From Daejeonella oryzae DSM 19973 (lineage in GTDB: Bacteria > Bacteroidota > Bacteroidia > Sphingobacteriales > Sphingobacteriaceae), in contig NZ_AUHA01000002.1 in NCBI RefSeq assembly GCF_000422945.1, positions 1,054,001 through 1,118,000 of the forward strand: a stretch of 64,000 nt of DNA. Reading direction: 5' to 3'. Every line of letters starts with the position of its first letter. Position 1 is the first letter of the stretch. The translations under genes were made by a program, and so were the position numbers. The notes beneath the pieces are model-generated. The model saw only the letters and a program-made list of their open reading frames with translations. It ran no database searches and was not told the DNA's origin. Positions 61,876-64,000 of this stretch are shown piece after piece.

Positions 61876-64000
61876 ATGCAAATCCTCTCTAAATACAACG
61901 ATAATTTTCTTAAAGCGCTGGCTCAGCTGAATAAAAACCAGCTGGAAGCGGTGAACCGGATTGAAGGCCCGGTATTGGTAATTGCCGGGCCGGGTACAGG
62001 CAAAACACAGATATTAGCCGCCCGGATTGGTAAAATCTTATTAGATACCGATACCCAGCCCCATAATATTTTATGCCTTACCTATACCGATGCCGGAGCT
62101 GTTGCCATGCGAAAGCGCCTTTTCGATTTTATTGGTCCGGAAGCATATCGTGTAAACATTTATACTTTTCATGCTTTTTGCAATGATATCATTCAGGAGA
62201 ACCTGGACTATTTTGGCAAAATGGAGCTGGATGCCATTTCAGATCTCGAACGTATGGATTTGTTCCGAAAACTGGTGGATAGTTTCGGTAAGGATCATCC
62301 GCTGAAGCGGTACCGCGGAGATGTTTATTTCGAAGTGAAACGTCTGCAAACCTTATTCTCTGTAATGAAGCGTGAAGACTGGAGTCCGGAATATGTTACT
62401 GAGAAAATTGATGAATTTAAATGTCTGGTAACCGATTGTGAGCCCGGATCTGATTATTATAAAGAATACAAATACAGCAAAAAGTACATGAACAAGGAAG
62501 CGGGCAGCTTTAAACCTGTTTATACTTCCCTGATTGAGAACCTCGAAAAAACCAGAGCGGGCGCTCTGGAATTTCCGAAATATCAGCAGATGATGCGGAA
62601 TGCAGGCCGGTATGATTATGATGATATGATTTTATGGGTTTTAAATGCATTCAAAAATGATGAGCAGTTTTTACTCAATTACCAGGAGCGGTATCAGTAC
62701 ATTCTGGTGGATGAATATCAGGATACCAGTGGTGCACAAAATGAATTGATTTCCCTGTTAATCAGTTATTGGGAAAAGCCAAATATTTTTGTTGTAGGTG
62801 ATGATGATCAGTCGATTTTTCGTTTTCAGGGAGCCAATATTCAAAATATTATGGAATATAGCTCGCGGTATGCCAGCTTTTTATATTCGGTTATGCTGAC
62901 GGATAATTACCGCTCTTCCCAGCATATTCTGGATACTGCAAGAGTTTTAATTGATAATAATACAGAACGCATTCAGCTTACGGGTTTGAGCAAAAACCTT
63001 GTGGCTAAAAATATTCTCCATGAAGGTTCATTGGTAAAGCCAGAGATTCGTTCTTACCCAAGCCAGTTTCACGAGTTCGCAGCAATTACCGCCGAAATAT
63101 CCGGTTTGGTAGAAGAAGGGGTAAACCCTTCCGAAATCGCGGTTATTTATAAGGAGCATAAATCGGGCGAAGAACTTGCACGCTATTTTCATATCAAAGG
63201 GATTCCGGTTAACACCAAACGGAAGGTAAATATTCTTAAAGAGCCTTTCGGCGAAAAGCTCATCAGCATTTTGCGTTATCTGGCTTTGGAAAATGAATTT
63301 CCCGGCAGTGGTGATGAACTGCTCTTCCCGATAATGCATTATGATTTTTATGCCATCGAGCCGATGGATGCAGCCCGGATAAGCATAGAAGTAAGTGAAT
63401 ATAATCGTAAAACCAAGGGTGAAAAAACGTCTATAAGGGCTAAATTACATGCTATTGCCCGCAAAACCGGGCAAACTCTTTTTGATACTGAAAGTGATAA
63501 ACAGATTAAGCGCTTAAGTGATGATCTGGAATTCTGGATTAAAGAAGTTCATAACGTAACGCTGCAGAGTCTGTTTGAAAAAATTATGGTACGTGGCGGA
63601 ATTTTGGCGTATGTCTTAAAATCTCCTGATAAAACCTGGCTCATGCAGGTGCTTTCTTCTTTGTTTAATTTCCTTAAAGAAGAAAGCCGGAAAAAGCCGG
63701 ATCTTAAACTGAAAGAATTTGTAATGCTTCTGGATCTTCTAAAAGAAAATGATCTGTCATTAGAGCTTCATCAAACTATTTTTAATGAAGCCGGAGTAAA
63801 TTTCCTAACCTGTCACGGGTCAAAAGGCCTCGAATTTGAATATGTGTTTTTGCCGGGAAGCACCAAAAACGTGTGGGAGAAAAAGCGAAAAATGAATTCG
63901 GGATACAAAATGCCTGATACTATTTTTTCATCTCTGGCTACTTCTAAAGATGAAGAAGAGTTGCGCCGACTGTTTTACGTAGCTATTACGCGGGCTAAAA
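61876..64000 (+). CDS. UvrD/PcrA-like superfamily 1 DNA helicase, N-terminal part (3' truncated)
   Basis: The frame is open from the ATG at 61876 to the window edge (708 codons). Superfamily 1 motifs appear in order: NKNQLEAV (Q motif), GPGTGKT (Walker A), LTYTDAGAVAMRKRL, ILVDEYQDTSG (Walker B), VVGDDDQSIFRFQGAN, LTDNYRSS, TCHGSKGLEFEYVF and LFYVAITRAK, where the sequence stops. It unwinds DNA 3'-5' with ATP. The DEYQDT and GDDDQSI motifs are UvrD-type, but the N-terminus (KYNDNFLKALAQL) and long insert differ from housekeeping PcrA, so this may be a second helicase, and a C-terminal nuclease domain cannot be excluded. Confidence 0.92.
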   Translation, partial: MQILSKYNDNFLKALAQLNKNQLEAVNRIEGPVLVIAGPGTGKTQILAARIGKILLDTDTQPHNILCLTYTDAGAVAMRKRLFDFIGPEAYRVNIYTFHAFCNDIIQENLDYFGKMELDAISDLERMDLFRKLVDSFGKDHPLKRYRGDVYFEVKRLQTLFSVMKREDWSPEYVTEKIDEFKCLVTDCEPGSDYYKEYKYSKKYMNKEAGSFKPVYTSLIENLEKTRAGALEFPKYQQMMRNAGRYDYDDMILWVLNAFKNDEQFLLNYQERYQYILVDEYQDTSGAQNELISLLISYWEKPNIFVVGDDDQSIFRFQGANIQNIMEYSSRYASFLYSVMLTDNYRSSQHILDTARVLIDNNTERIQLTGLSKNLVAKNILHEGSLVKPEIRSYPSQFHEFAAITAEISGLVEEGVNPSEIAVIYKEHKSGEELARYFHIKGIPVNTKRKVNILKEPFGEKLISILRYLALENEFPGSGDELLFPIMHYDFYAIEPMDAARISIEVSEYNRKTKGEKTSIRAKLHAIARKTGQTLFDTESDKQIKRLSDDLEFWIKEVHNVTLQSLFEKIMVRGGILAYVLKSPDKTWLMQVLSSLFNFLKEESRKKPDLKLKEFVMLLDLLKENDLSLELHQTIFNEAGVNFLTCHGSKGLEFEYVFLPGSTKNVWEKKRKMNSGYKMPDTIFSSLATSKDEEELRRLFYVAITRAK

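Overview
The window looks like a chromosomal segment of a Bacteroidota bacterium, most likely a member of the Sphingobacteriaceae (Pedobacter-like). The evidence is a moderately AT-rich sequence, a SusC/SusD pair driven by a hybrid two-component regulator, Bacteroidota-type promoter elements (TTTG, then TAnnTTTG), almost no Shine-Dalgarno sequences, many lipoprotein signals, and families largely confined to this phylum (PafA, IPExxxVDY, DUF4407). No tRNA, rRNA, CRISPR array, prophage or insertion sequence was seen.

Positions 1-10900 hold household and envelope genes. They are the end of a PafA alkaline phosphatase, thiE, a degenerate thiamine-pyrophosphokinase-like protein, a GNAT acetyltransferase, a leftward block of secreted or membrane proteins (M28 and M61 peptidases, DUF4407), a rhodanese, an SPFH protein next to an EcsC protein, and a secreted FAD protein. 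Positions 11100-15720 encode an exported amidase, an aldehyde dehydrogenase and a serine hydrolase. Positions 15850-26800 are a conserved core: a leftward run yicC-gmk-nadD-TonB receptor-miaE, and a leftward run acpP-fabF-rnc-plsC, with the IPExxxVDY gene and pyk going right. A B12-dependent ribonucleotide reductase (nrdJ) follows.

Positions 30630-33010 are an accessory spot. It has a membrane/coiled-coil protein of unknown role, and a REP-associated tyrosine transposase flanked by three copies of a 44-nt two-hairpin repeat with conserved geometry. From 33100 to 45800 come a gluzincin peptidase with a membrane partner, TerC, an M1 aminopeptidase, a zinc alcohol dehydrogenase, a TolB/CsgG-like secreted protein, a Cu/Zn superoxide dismutase lipoprotein, two tiny paralogous lipoproteins, a small porin-like barrel and a NagZ-type GH3 enzyme. 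Most of these units end in clear intrinsic terminators.

Positions 45949-61743 form a compact polysaccharide utilization locus (PUL): HTCS regulator, a secreted beta-sandwich plus alpha/alpha-toroid protein, SusC, SusD, a cytoplasmic GH130 enzyme, an MFS transporter that overlaps it by 8 bases, and a second toroid-like lipoprotein. The order suggests this route: glycan capture and import at the outer membrane, trimming by two unrecognised enzymes, import of a small mannoside by the MFS protein, and cleavage or phosphorolysis by GH130. The two unrecognised enzymes make this the most promising candidate for an undescribed system. The window ends inside a UvrD-like helicase gene.

All functional calls rest on reading motifs in the translated sequence. 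No database search was run.
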